Shown in pieces: positions 8,740 through 17,262 of a DNA stretch of 64,000 bases (position 1 is its first letter; every line of letters begins with the position of its first letter). Location of the stretch: the NCBI GenBank assembly GCA_015067995.1, contig SVLJ01000002.1, forward strand, positions 124,001 through 188,000, read 5' to 3'. The notes beneath the pieces are model-generated. The model was not told the DNA's origin. It saw nothing but the letters and a program-made list of their open reading frames with translations, and ran no database searches. The DNA is from Oscillospiraceae bacterium (GTDB taxonomy: Bacteria; Bacillota; Clostridia; Oscillospirales; Oscillospiraceae). Made by a program: the position numbers and the translations under genes.

Positions 8740-10212
8740 ATGAAGAAGAGAATCACTGCACTTCTGCTGGCAGCCGTTCTGGTAATGAGCCTGCTGGCAG
8801 CCTGCGGCGGTCAGCAGCCTTCTGCCAGCAGCAAGCCTGACGGCAGCGACGAGACTCCCGCAGATCCCTCTACCTCCGCCCAGACTGTGGGCAACTTTGC
8901 CGTTCCCGAAGGCGGCTATGACGGCAGCGCCGTGACCATCAAGTTCTACAACACCATGGGCGCCAATCTGCGTGCCGTTCTGGACGCCTACATCGTGGAG
9001 TTCAACAAGCTTTACCCCAATATCACCATCGAAGTGACTCAGGTGGGTAACTACGATGATGTCCGCGATCAGATCTCCACCGAGATCACCGTTGGCAACC
9101 AGCCCCACATCGCTTACTGCTATCCCGACCATGTGGCCCTGTACAACCTGGCCAAGGCTGTCACCACTCTGGACAGCATGATCGACAGCAAGATTGAGGT
9201 CAAGCGTGCTGACGGCAGCACCGAGATCCTGGGTCTCACCGATGAGCAGAAGGCTGACTTCATCGAGGGCTACTACAACGAAGGCAAGCAGTACGGCGAC
9301 GGCCTGATGTACACCATGCCCCTGTCCAAGTCCACTGAGGTTCTGTACTACAACAAGACCTTCTTCGAGGCCAACAACATCTCCGTTCCCACTACCTGGG
9401 ACGAGCTGGAAGCTGTCTGCGCCAAGATCAAGGCCATCGATCCCAAGTCCATCCCTCTGGGCTATGACTCTGAGGCCAACTGGTTCATCACCATGTGCGA
9501 GCAGTATAAGTCTCCCTACACCAGCGCTTCCGGCGACCACTTCCTGTTCGACAACGATCAGAACCATGCCTTCATCAAGAAGTTCAACGAGTGGTATCAG
9601 AAGGGTTATCTGACCACCCAGACCCTGTACGGCGGCTATACCTCCGGCCTGTTCACCGCCACCAACGGCATCAAGAGCTATATGTCCATCGGCTCCTCTG
9701 CAGGCGCAACCCACCAGCGTCCCGCTGCCGGTGCTGACGGCTCCTATCCCTTCGAGGTTGGCATCGCCACCATTCCTCAGGTGGATGCCTCCAATAAGAA
9801 GGTCATCTCTCAGGGTCCCAGCCTGTGCATCTTCCAGAAGAGCAATCCTCAGGAAGTTCTCGCTTCCTGGCTGTTCGTCAAGTATCTGACCACCACCGTG
9901 GAGTTCCAGGCTGAGTTCGGCATGGCCTCCGGCTATGTTCCCGTTCTGAAGTCTGTTGGCGAAAACGCTGTTTACGCCGACTTCATCAAGAGCGCTGACG
10001 GCGGCAACTTCATCTCCGCCCTGTCCGCAAAGGTCTGCCTGGAGCAGGAGAGCGCTTACTACACTTCTCCCGCCTTCAATGGCTCCTCCACCGCACGTGA
10101 TCAGGTCGGCTCTCTGCTGACCAAGTGCCTGCCCATGACTGGCAGCAACATCGATGCACAGATCGACAAGGCTTTCCAGGACGCCATCGACGAGTGCGAG
10201 TACAACACCTGA
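8740..10212 (+). CDS. Extracellular solute-binding lipoprotein of ABC importer
   Basis: 490 residues. A lipoprotein signal ends in SLLAAC (Cys22), then a Ser/Asp/Pro linker and a family 1 solute-binding fold (VTIKFYNTMGANLRAV, YNKTFFEANNISVPTTWDEL). AAAGGAAG precedes the ATG. It captures the substrate outside the cell for the two permeases. Codon use is strongly biased to C-ending codons (ttc, aac, atc, ctg), stronger than in neighbouring genes, suggesting high expression. The fold resembles both sugar binders and UgpB; the sequence alone does not decide. Confidence 0.92.
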   Translation: MKKRITALLLAAVLVMSLLAACGGQQPSASSKPDGSDETPADPSTSAQTVGNFAVPEGGYDGSAVTIKFYNTMGANLRAVLDAYIVEFNKLYPNITIEVTQVGNYDDVRDQISTEITVGNQPHIAYCYPDHVALYNLAKAVTTLDSMIDSKIEVKRADGSTEILGLTDEQKADFIEGYYNEGKQYGDGLMYTMPLSKSTEVLYYNKTFFEANNISVPTTWDELEAVCAKIKAIDPKSIPLGYDSEANWFITMCEQYKSPYTSASGDHFLFDNDQNHAFIKKFNEWYQKGYLTTQTLYGGYTSGLFTATNGIKSYMSIGSSAGATHQRPAAGADGSYPFEVGIATIPQVDASNKKVISQGPSLCIFQKSNPQEVLASWLFVKYLTTTVEFQAEFGMASGYVPVLKSVGENAVYADFIKSADGGNFISALSAKVCLEQESAYYTSPAFNGSSTARDQVGSLLTKCLPMTGSNIDAQIDKAFQDAIDECEYNT

Positions 10213-11606
10213 TGATTTTCAAAAGGATGAACAGATTTTTATCAGCCATCCTGTCCCTTACCTTACTTCTGACTGTGCTGGCCGGATGCAGCGGGCAGAA
10301 TCCTCCCGCCGCATCTTCCGCGCCGTCCTCCGCGCCTGTGTCCTCTGAACCCGCCAAACCGACGGAAACGCCTGCCGCGGGTACGGTGGACTATGCAGCC
10401 ACTTTGAAGCTGGACATGTCCACTGCCACCGCGAAGACAGAAGTCACCGTCAAAACCTATATTGACGGCGATACCACTCACTTTCATGTGCCTGATGAGG
10501 TGATGAAAAACGGCGTGCTGAAAGCCAGATTCCTGGCCATCAACACACCGGAATCCACCGGCAAGATCGAGGAATACGGCAAAGCGGCTTCCCGGTTTAC
10601 CAAAGAGAAGCTGTCTGCCGCCACCTCCATCATCCTTGAGTCGGATACCGAAGGCTGGAATGCCGATTCCACCGGAGACCGCTACCTGGTCTGGGTGTGG
10701 TACAAAACAGCGGAGATGTCCGACTATCGGAATCTGAACGTGGAGATTCTGCAGAACGGTCTGGCCATTGCCAACAGCTCCGCCAACAATATTTACGGCG
10801 ACGTCTGTATGGCAGCGATCCGTCAGGCCAGAGAGCAGAAGCTGTATGTCTATTCCGGAACGCCTGATCCCGACTTCTATTATGGTGAGGCCATTGAGCT
10901 GACCCTGAAGGAGCTGCGTACCAACATTGAAAGCTACAGCGGTATGAAGGTTGCCTTCAGCGGCATCATCTCTGCCAACAGCGGTACGCAGGGCGTCTAC
11001 ATCGAGGATTACGACGCCGAAACGGATCTGTACTACGGCATTTACATCTATTACGGCCACAACCTCACCGGCACAGGCCTGGATGTACTTACGGTAGGCA
11101 ACGAGGCGCGGATCGTGGGCTCTGTCCAGTATTATGAGGGCGGCGGTACCTGGCAGGTTTCCGACCTGTCCTACCGCCTGATGAAGCCCAACGATCCCAA
11201 CAACGTTCAGAAGCTCAGCGGCGGCCACAGCGCCTCCTATCGGCTGACAGACCCCGATACCTTCGTCAACGGCGAGGTTTCCATCCGGACGGAGGATAAG
11301 ACCGTTACCGCGCCCTATGCGGCGATGGTGCTGGGGACTTCCGTGGAGATGAAGAATCTGCAGGTGACGGATATCTACACCACCACCAACGAAGACAGCT
11401 CATCCAGGGGTGCCATGACGTTGATCTGTCAGGCGGGCGGTGTTCCTGTCACTGTGCGCACTGCCGTTCTGCTGGACGCTGACAACCAACTTATCACAGA
11501 GGATGCTTATGCCGGAAAGGTCATTGATGTGAAGGGCATCGTCGATTATTTCGACGGCGCGTATCAGATCAAAGTATTTTCTGCCAACAACATCACTATC
11601 CATTAA
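10212..11606 (+). CDS. Lipoprotein with staphylococcal-nuclease-like domain
   Basis: 464 residues, start ATG 10212 overlapping the previous stop (TGATG). A lipobox TVLAGC gives Cys26. Residues about 75-225 match the SNase (thermonuclease) domain: YIDGDTTHF, LKARFLAINTPES, EYGKAASRFTKEKL, GDRYLVWVW and LNVEILQNGLAIA. The Asp of the usual RLLLVDTPE motif is Asn here, while the Arg, the Glu and the later GDR Arg are kept. The C-terminal 240 residues look like OB-fold-type beta domains (VAFSGIISANSG, IVGSVQYYEGGGTWQV). Likely a surface-anchored nuclease or nucleic-acid-binding protein. Its place inside an importer operon is unusual. Confidence 0.75.
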   Translation: MIFKRMNRFLSAILSLTLLLTVLAGCSGQNPPAASSAPSSAPVSSEPAKPTETPAAGTVDYAATLKLDMSTATAKTEVTVKTYIDGDTTHFHVPDEVMKNGVLKARFLAINTPESTGKIEEYGKAASRFTKEKLSAATSIILESDTEGWNADSTGDRYLVWVWYKTAEMSDYRNLNVEILQNGLAIANSSANNIYGDVCMAAIRQAREQKLYVYSGTPDPDFYYGEAIELTLKELRTNIESYSGMKVAFSGIISANSGTQGVYIEDYDAETDLYYGIYIYYGHNLTGTGLDVLTVGNEARIVGSVQYYEGGGTWQVSDLSYRLMKPNDPNNVQKLSGGHSASYRLTDPDTFVNGEVSIRTEDKTVTAPYAAMVLGTSVEMKNLQVTDIYTTTNEDSSSRGAMTLICQAGGVPVTVRTAVLLDADNQLITEDAYAGKVIDVKGIVDYFDGAYQIKVFSANNITIH

Positions 11607-11630
11607 ATACAAAGAGAAGGAGCCATACTC

Positions 11631-13496
11631 ATGAAAAAGCTGATTGCTGCTCTGCTGGCTCTGGTTTTGTGCTTCGGCCTCATGGCCTGCGGCGCTGACG
11701 GCCAGACCAGCCAGCCTTCTTCCACTCCCGCTGCATCTACCCCTGCAGCTTCCACTCCCACTGAGCCTGCTGTCCCCGCTCCCACGGCCGAGGACTATTT
11801 GGCTGACGCCAGAGCCTATGTCCGCGCCATGTACAAGGACAAGGCCGGCAAGGTCATGCGTGACTTTGACGTGGTTTCTCTGGTGAAGATCGGCGAGTTC
11901 ACCTATGACATCGAGTGGACCACCGACGCTGCCGCAGAAAATGTCAAGATCGCGGCGCCCGCCGACAACAAGGTCAGCATCGACATCAACGAGAAGCCCG
12001 GCGAAGAGGATCTGGTGTTCACCCTGACCGCCACTCTGAAGGCCGGCTCCAAGACCGAGAGCACCACCTTTGAGTACTATGTGCCCGGCACTCCCGCCAA
12101 GACCGGCGGCCCCGTGTTTGTGGATGCTCCCGCTGTGGGCAGCACCTATAAGTTCGCTCTGACCCAGGCCGAGCTGGGCAAGGTCCTGTATTTCACCGGT
12201 GCCATGAGCGGCAACTATCTGGCCACCTCCGAGGACCCCACCAAGGCTGTTGACGTCACCATCGAGGAAGTGGACGGCGGCGTGCGTCTGTTCTTCATGG
12301 ACGGCGAGACCAAGACCTACATCGACATCCACGAGTATACCGCAGGCAAGGCCGGTGTCCGCCTGACCGCCGAGCCCACCGCCACCTTCGTCTGGAACGA
12401 GGAGTGCAAGGTCTACACCGCCAACGTGGCCGGCGCTGACCGTTATCTGGGCACCTACAACACCTACAACACCATGTCTGCCTCCGAGATCAAGTACATC
12501 GCCGGCGACAATCTGGCTAAGATCGGTGTTTCTCAGTTCCCCGCAGGCTTCTGCACCGTCTCTTATCAGATCAAGGCCGTTGAGGGCCAGCCTGCTGTCG
12601 GCACCTCTGCCAAGTTCTATCTGACTCAGGCTGAGCTGGGCAAGACTCTGTTCTTCACCGGCGCCATGAGCGGCAACTATCTGGCCACCTCCGATGATGC
12701 CACCAAGGGCGTTGACGTCACCATCGAGGAGGTCGACGGCGGCTTCCGTCTGTTCTTCATGGACGGCGAAACCAAGACCTACATCGACATCCACGAGTAT
12801 GCCGAGGGCAAGGCCGGCGTCCGTCTGACCGCCGAGCCCACCGCCACCTTCGTCTGGAACGAGGAGTGCAAGGTGTTCACCGCTGAGGTGGCCGGCGCAC
12901 CCCGTTATCTGGGCACCTACAATACCTACAACACCATGTCCGCCTCCGACGTCAAGTACATCGCCGGTGACAATCTGGCCAAGATCGGCGTTTCCCAGTT
13001 CCCCGCCGGTTTCGGCACCATGGTATACAATTTCACCGCAGCTGAGGGCCAGCCTGCAGCCGGTACCTACAAGTTTGCTCTGGAGCAGGCTGAGCTGGGC
13101 AAGACCCTGTTCTTCGCCGGTGCTATGAGCGGCAACTATCTGGCCACCACCGAGAACGCCGGCGCTGCTGCCGACGTGACCGTTGAAGAGGTTGACGGCG
13201 GCTTCCGCTTCTTCTTCATGGACGGCGAGACCAAGATGTACATCGACATCCACGAGTATGCCGAGGGCAAGGCCGGCGTCCGTCTGACCGCTGAGCCCAC
13301 CGCCACCTTCGTCTGGAACGAGGAGTGCAAGGTGTTCACCGCAGAGGTGGCCGGTGCATCCCGCTATCTGGGCACCTACAATACCTACAACACCATGTCC
13401 GCCTCCGATATCAAATACATCGCCGGCGACAATCTGGCTAAGATCGGTGTTTCTCAGTTCCCCGCAGGCTTTGGTACTGCAGCTCCCGCTATCTGA
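11631..13496 (+). CDS. Lipoprotein with three long tandem repeats
   Basis: 621 residues. Lipobox GLMAC gives Cys20, followed by a Ser/Ala/Thr/Pro linker and a unique region to about 165. Then come three tandem copies of about 153 residues starting near 174, 328 and 481. Each holds KF-LTQAELGK-L-F-GAMSGNYLAT, EEVDGG-R-FFMDGETK, AGVRLTAEPTATFVWNEECK, RYLGTYNTYNTMSAS and YIAGDNLAKIGVSQFPAGF. I do not recognise a named family. The pattern suggests a surface beta-rich ligand-binding or adhesive module. Repeats are near identical at DNA level, implying recent duplication or ongoing homogenisation. Codon bias is strong, as in the binding protein. Confidence 0.8.
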   Translation: MKKLIAALLALVLCFGLMACGADGQTSQPSSTPAASTPAASTPTEPAVPAPTAEDYLADARAYVRAMYKDKAGKVMRDFDVVSLVKIGEFTYDIEWTTDAAAENVKIAAPADNKVSIDINEKPGEEDLVFTLTATLKAGSKTESTTFEYYVPGTPAKTGGPVFVDAPAVGSTYKFALTQAELGKVLYFTGAMSGNYLATSEDPTKAVDVTIEEVDGGVRLFFMDGETKTYIDIHEYTAGKAGVRLTAEPTATFVWNEECKVYTANVAGADRYLGTYNTYNTMSASEIKYIAGDNLAKIGVSQFPAGFCTVSYQIKAVEGQPAVGTSAKFYLTQAELGKTLFFTGAMSGNYLATSDDATKGVDVTIEEVDGGFRLFFMDGETKTYIDIHEYAEGKAGVRLTAEPTATFVWNEECKVFTAEVAGAPRYLGTYNTYNTMSASDVKYIAGDNLAKIGVSQFPAGFGTMVYNFTAAEGQPAAGTYKFALEQAELGKTLFFAGAMSGNYLATTENAGAAADVTVEEVDGGFRFFFMDGETKMYIDIHEYAEGKAGVRLTAEPTATFVWNEECKVFTAEVAGASRYLGTYNTYNTMSASDIKYIAGDNLAKIGVSQFPAGFGTAAPAI

Positions 13497-13506
13497 GCTT
13501 ATATAG

Positions 13507-13545
13507 AAAGAACGTCCGCATCGATACGATGCGGACGTTCTTTTT
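13507..13545 (+). terminator. Rho-independent terminator of importer/lipoprotein operon
   Basis: A 17-bp stem AAAGAACGTCCGCATCG / CGATGCGGACGTTCTTT with loop ATA, followed by T tract. Symmetry also lets it serve convergent surE from the other side. Confidence 0.9.
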
Positions 13546-13550
13546 GCAGC

Positions 13551-14273
13551 TTACAGACCACGATCCTTCAGTGTCTGGTAGACACGCATATCGGCCCGGC
13601 AGATGGTCATGGGGGTGATGGATATGTACCCGTGGAGAGCGGCGTCGGTATCCAGCGTATCGTCGTTGCTGTCCACCCAGACGGACTTGCCCCGGGGACG
13701 GTACAGATCATTTCCCACAGGAAAGAAGTCGTCGGAATAGTAGGGGCCGCCCTGGAGGGTGATCCGGATATCCCTGGGATCGGCGGGGATGTTGACGTTG
13801 TACAGATCGTTCAGCGCCAGCAGGTCATACTGCCGGATAAAGGCAAAGACTTCGTCCAGATGCGCCGTGGCGTTGTGATAGTATTCCGGCGGCGTGGACA
13901 GTGCGATGGCCTGAACACCGAGATTGACGGCTTCGCAGGCTGCGCCTACCGTGCCGGAATACATGGTGTCACTGCCTAAATTCAGACCGCGGTTGACTCC
14001 GGAGATCACCAGATCAAAGGAGAGCCTCAGACCAAGGATGGCGAAGCGGACGCAGTCGGCAGGCGTGGAGTCCACCGTCCAGACGGTGAAGCCCGGTTCC
14101 AGCTCCACCTGTTTTGCCTCGAAGGCGCGATGGAGCTCAATGCCGTGGCTTTTGCCGCTCTGTTCAAATTTCGGTACAACTGCGGTTACTTCGCCGAGGC
14201 AGCGGCACCAGCGGATCAGCGGCAGCAGCTGCTCGGCATTTACGCCGTCATCATTTACGATAAGGATTCTCAT
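13551..14273 (-). CDS. surE: 5'/3'-nucleotidase SurE
   Basis: 240 residues. It starts MRILIVNDDGVNAEQ with the metal-binding Asp8-Asp9 pair. SGVNRGLNLGSDTMYSGTVGAA near 90-111 supplies further metal and substrate residues of the SurE fold. It removes phosphate from nucleoside monophosphates. The start overlaps the stop of the upstream DHH phosphoesterase by 4 nt, so it is the last gene of a three-gene operon for short oligonucleotide and nucleotide breakdown. Confidence 0.95.
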   Translation of the reverse strand: MRILIVNDDGVNAEQLLPLIRWCRCLGEVTAVVPKFEQSGKSHGIELHRAFEAKQVELEPGFTVWTVDSTPADCVRFAILGLRLSFDLVISGVNRGLNLGSDTMYSGTVGAACEAVNLGVQAIALSTPPEYYHNATAHLDEVFAFIRQYDLLALNDLYNVNIPADPRDIRITLQGGPYYSDDFFPVGNDLYRPRGKSVWVDSNDDTLDTDAALHGYISITPMTICRADMRVYQTLKDRGL

Positions 14274-15259
14274 AGCCAGCCCTCGTTGTTTTCCTTATAG
14301 TTCTTCACGTGGGCGTCGGCGTCCCGCAGCAGGGCGTCAATTTCCTCGCGGCCGTAGAGAGTGGCGCCGCTGGCGGAGGCATGGCCGCCGCCGCGGTATT
14401 TCTCCGCAATGCTGTTGATGTGGACAAAGCGGGAGCGCAGACGCACCCGAATGGTGTTTTGCTCGTCGCCGGTTTCGATGAAGGCGATCCAGCAGATGCA
14501 GCCACGGATGGAGTCCAGATTGCCGATGACGGCGCTGGCCTGTTCCAGAGAGAGACCGAATTCCTTCTGCATGTCACAATCCACAAAAATGTAGGCAACG
14601 CCGTTTTCCGTGATCTGCATTTTCTGATAGATGTGAGCCTTGAATTTCAGATACTCAAAGGCTTCCAGATACAGCCGGGCATACAGCGTCTCGGTGTCCA
14701 CACCCACATCCAGCAGGATGGCGGCATGACGCAGGGTGTCGCCATCCACATCACTGTAGCGGAAGCGGCCGGTGTCTGTTACCATGCCGGTATAGAGATA
14801 GGTGGCGGCCTCGGAGTCGATTTTCAGCTGATCACGGAAAGCACTGTAAAACTTCACCACCATCTCACAGGCGGAGGATTTCTCCTCCTCCACCCAAATA
14901 TAGCTGCCGTAGTTTTCCAGCGGGATATGGTGATCGATCTTCACCAGTTCTTTGCAGAGGGTATACTTCTTGTTGGAAATGCGGCTTTCCGAAGCGGTAT
15001 CCAGCACGATGCCCAGAGCGTCGGCGTACAGATCGTCTGCAACGGGCTCGTCCTCAGGCCCCATAAAGTCCAGATACTTTGCCAGATCCTCATCGATGAG
15101 GTAAACTTCCTTTTCCGGCCATGTCAGCTGGATGATGCGTTTGAGGCCCTTGGTAGCGCCCACGCAGTCACCGTCGTTGCGGATATGGCGGAAGAGCATG
15201 ATGCGGTCATACTCCTTGATCTTTTCCAGAATGGTGGTCATGATCTCTAAATTTTTCAT
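14270..15259 (-). CDS. DHH-family phosphoesterase (NrnA-like), paralogue 2
   Basis: 329 residues. DHH-DHHA1 layout: RHIRNDGDCVGATKG near 22 (motif I), LDTASESRI near 88, KIDHHIPLENYG near 110 (DHH) and GGGHASASGATL near 292 (DHHA1). NrnA-type enzymes degrade nano-RNA and pAp, and some cleave pApA from c-di-AMP. It overlaps surE and the upstream paralogue by 4 nt each. Motif I has Asp-Cys-Val where DAxG is usual, so it may differ in activity from its neighbour. Confidence 0.88.
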   Translation of the reverse strand: MKNLEIMTTILEKIKEYDRIMLFRHIRNDGDCVGATKGLKRIIQLTWPEKEVYLIDEDLAKYLDFMGPEDEPVADDLYADALGIVLDTASESRISNKKYTLCKELVKIDHHIPLENYGSYIWVEEEKSSACEMVVKFYSAFRDQLKIDSEAATYLYTGMVTDTGRFRYSDVDGDTLRHAAILLDVGVDTETLYARLYLEAFEYLKFKAHIYQKMQITENGVAYIFVDCDMQKEFGLSLEQASAVIGNLDSIRGCICWIAFIETGDEQNTIRVRLRSRFVHINSIAEKYRGGGHASASGATLYGREEIDALLRDADAHVKNYKENNEGWL

Positions 15260-16197
15260 AATGCTTCTCCTATGAGTTCATCCAGATCCTTCAGCATACC
15301 GGCAACGGCTTCCCGGTCGGTAAGTGTAGCACCGCAGGCCTTGGCGTGACCGCCGCCGCCGTATTTCACGGCGATGGGATTAACATTCAGCCCGGCAGAG
15401 CGCAGTTCGCACAGAATGCCTTCATCGGTTTCGGTGAAATTCACCCAGATCTCCACGCCCTTCAGGTCGGCCATGGTGTTGACCATGCCCCGGGAGGCGG
15501 TGAAGGTATCCAGTCCCAGCTGATCCAGCTCTTCCTTCGTGGTGTAGATATACGCTACATTGCGGGGGGTGAACTGCGCTTTCAAAACAAACTGTGCCCG
15601 CAGCTGCTTGCTTTCGATGGTCTCCGCGTAGAGGTTGCGGAAGATTTGCTCCGTGGAAAAATCCTGTTCCCGCAGGAAAGCGGCCAGCCGGAAAGTACGG
15701 GCGGAGGTGGCGTCGTAGCGGAAACGGCCGGAATCGGTGACAAGGCCGGTATAGAGTGCGCGGGCTGCATCGTTATTCAGCCGCAGACCGCACTCCATGG
15801 CAAACTGCGTAATCAGGCCGCAGCAGCTTTCGTAGCTGTCATCGGTGATTTCGAGGTCTGTAAATTTCCCCTGATAAATGTGGTGGTCAAAGCGTACGGT
15901 GACGGCAGCCGTTTTCCATCGCTCATCGCTGATGAGCAGTGGGGAGGAAATGTCCAGCACAATGGCCAGAGCGTTTTGATACGTACTGTCCGGGATGCTG
16001 TCCATCACAGAACCCTCCATAAAGCTCAGATACCCGGCGTCGTCGCCCACGGTATAGACAGTTTTTCCCGGGAAGTTTTCCAGAAGCAGATGCTTCAGGC
16101 CGATCTGACTGCCCAGCGCATCGCCGTCGGGGCGGGTATGACGGTGAATGATAATGGTGTTGTATTCCCTGATTTTTTGCAGTATGGTTTGAAACAT
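15256..16197 (-). CDS. DHH-family phosphoesterase (NrnA-like), paralogue 1
   Basis: 313 residues, first gene of the operon, with AAAGGGG upstream of ATG 16197. Motifs RHTRPDGDALGSQIG near 19, LDISS near 84, FDHHIYQGKF near 103 and GGGGHAKACGATL near 280 are all canonical. Likely nanoRNase/pAp phosphatase. The tandem arrangement with a second DHH protein and SurE suggests stepwise oligonucleotide to nucleotide to nucleoside degradation. Which paralogue is true NrnA is not decided by sequence, though this one keeps the classic DGDALGS motif. Confidence 0.9.
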   Translation of the reverse strand: MFQTILQKIREYNTIIIHRHTRPDGDALGSQIGLKHLLLENFPGKTVYTVGDDAGYLSFMEGSVMDSIPDSTYQNALAIVLDISSPLLISDERWKTAAVTVRFDHHIYQGKFTDLEITDDSYESCCGLITQFAMECGLRLNNDAARALYTGLVTDSGRFRYDATSARTFRLAAFLREQDFSTEQIFRNLYAETIESKQLRAQFVLKAQFTPRNVAYIYTTKEELDQLGLDTFTASRGMVNTMADLKGVEIWVNFTETDEGILCELRSAGLNVNPIAVKYGGGGHAKACGATLTDREAVAGMLKDLDELIGEAL

Positions 16198-16302
16198 GGG
16201 GCGTCCCCTTTCTGGGTGGGCGTGATTCCTTGCATTTGGAAACGACAGCCGCTATACTGAAGATGCGCAAAGCGATATGCTTTGCAAGGATTGCGTTTTA
16301 AC

Positions 16303-16331
16303 ATTTTAGTATATCATAAACGGCGTGCCAA
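16303..16331 (-). promoter_or_regulatory. Promoter of DHH-DHH-surE operon
   Basis: Minus strand: TTGGCA (16326-16331), 17-nt spacer, TAAAAT (16303-16308). It lies about 105 bp upstream of the first DHH start. Confidence 0.7.
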
Positions 16332-16362
16332 GTAAAGCTTTTTGCGGAGCGGGAGGGTTTGT

Positions 16363-17205
16363 ATGGATAAGCTGATGATCGTGGACGGCAGCAATCTGCT
16401 GTTTCAGATGTTTTACGGGATGCCTGCCAGAATCGTCAATGCGCGGGGACGTGCCATCCAGGGGACGCTGGGCTTTGTAGGAGCACTTCTGAAGATGGTT
16501 CGCATGGTTCAGCCTACCCACATGGCAGTCCTGTTTGACGGAGAATACGTCAGTTCCAGAACAGAATTAAACCCGGACTATAAGGGAAACCGTGTGGACT
16601 ATACGCAGATGGCAGAGGAGGATACACCCTTTTCTCAACTGCCGGATATTTATGCCGCGCTGGATTGTCTGGGAATCTGTCATCGTGAGACAAGCGTATG
16701 CGAGGCAGATGACTGGATCGCCGGCTACGCAAGACAGTATGGCCGGGAGATGGAAGTTGTTATCGTCTCGCAGGACAGCGATTTTTTCCAGCTGATCACA
16801 GAGCGTGTGAGCATCCTGCGCTACCGCGGAGAAAAAACGGTGATTTGTACGCCTGATTATCTCCGACAAAAGTTAGCGGTTGCACCGGAGCAATACGCTG
16901 CCTTCAAATCTCTGACCGGCGACACCGCCGATCATATCCGCGGCGTAGATGGGATCGGGCCGAAGACGGCCGCTGCCCTAATGGAGCAGTTCGGCGATCT
17001 GGACATGCTGCTGTCCAACGCGGAGCAGATCCGCAGGCCGTCTGTCCGCAAGGCGGTGCGGGAACATGCGGAGCGAATTCGCAGAAATTACCTGCTGATC
17101 TGTCTGGAAGGGGAGGGTATCCTGCCCTTTGCGCTGGAGGAATTGTGCTGGAAGTATTCGGGAATGACCACCATCGAGGTGCTGAAAAAGATCGGTGTTC
17201 GATAA
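16363..17205 (+). CDS. 5'-3' exonuclease (FEN/PolI N-domain family)
   Basis: 280 residues. ATG 16363 is chosen because GGGAGGG (16351-16357) sits 5 nt upstream; an in-frame TTG at 16342 has none. The FEN fold is clear: MIVDGSNLLFQMFYGMP at the start, AVLFDGE near 62, CEADDWIAG near 112, VSQDSDFFQL near 134, and the helix-hairpin-helix DHIRGVDGIGPKTAAALMEQFG near 192-213. These carry the conserved metal-binding acidic residues. It probably acts in flap removal, RNA primer removal or DNA repair, as a stand-alone relative of the PolI exonuclease domain (Xni/ExoIX-like). Confidence 0.9.
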   Translation: MDKLMIVDGSNLLFQMFYGMPARIVNARGRAIQGTLGFVGALLKMVRMVQPTHMAVLFDGEYVSSRTELNPDYKGNRVDYTQMAEEDTPFSQLPDIYAALDCLGICHRETSVCEADDWIAGYARQYGREMEVVIVSQDSDFFQLITERVSILRYRGEKTVICTPDYLRQKLAVAPEQYAAFKSLTGDTADHIRGVDGIGPKTAAALMEQFGDLDMLLSNAEQIRRPSVRKAVREHAERIRRNYLLICLEGEGILPFALEELCWKYSGMTTIEVLKKIGVR

Positions 17206-17211
17206 AACAAA

Positions 17212-17247
17212 GGGAGCGGACGCAGCTGTCAGCTGTGTCCGCTCCCT
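17212..17247 (+). terminator. Bidirectional terminator between exonuclease and trmO
   Basis: Stem GGGAGCGGACGCAGC / GCTGTGTCCGCTCCC. The minus-strand side is followed by TTTGTTTTATC, so it serves trmO best; on the plus strand there is no T run. Confidence 0.75.
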
Positions 17248-17262
17248 CGGAAATTTTCTGTG

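Noticed and set aside
7939-9714. 591-codon minus-strand open frame
   Set aside because: Antisense to permease and binding-protein genes; low complexity, no recognisable domain.
11400-13253. 617-codon minus-strand open frame with repeats
   Set aside because: Mirror image of the repeat lipoprotein; the plus-strand gene has a ribosome site, lipobox and codon bias.
12147-13490. Tandem repeats considered as a CRISPR or minisatellite array
   Set aside because: The period is about 460 bp and in frame with a lipoprotein gene; there are no short repeats with unique spacers.
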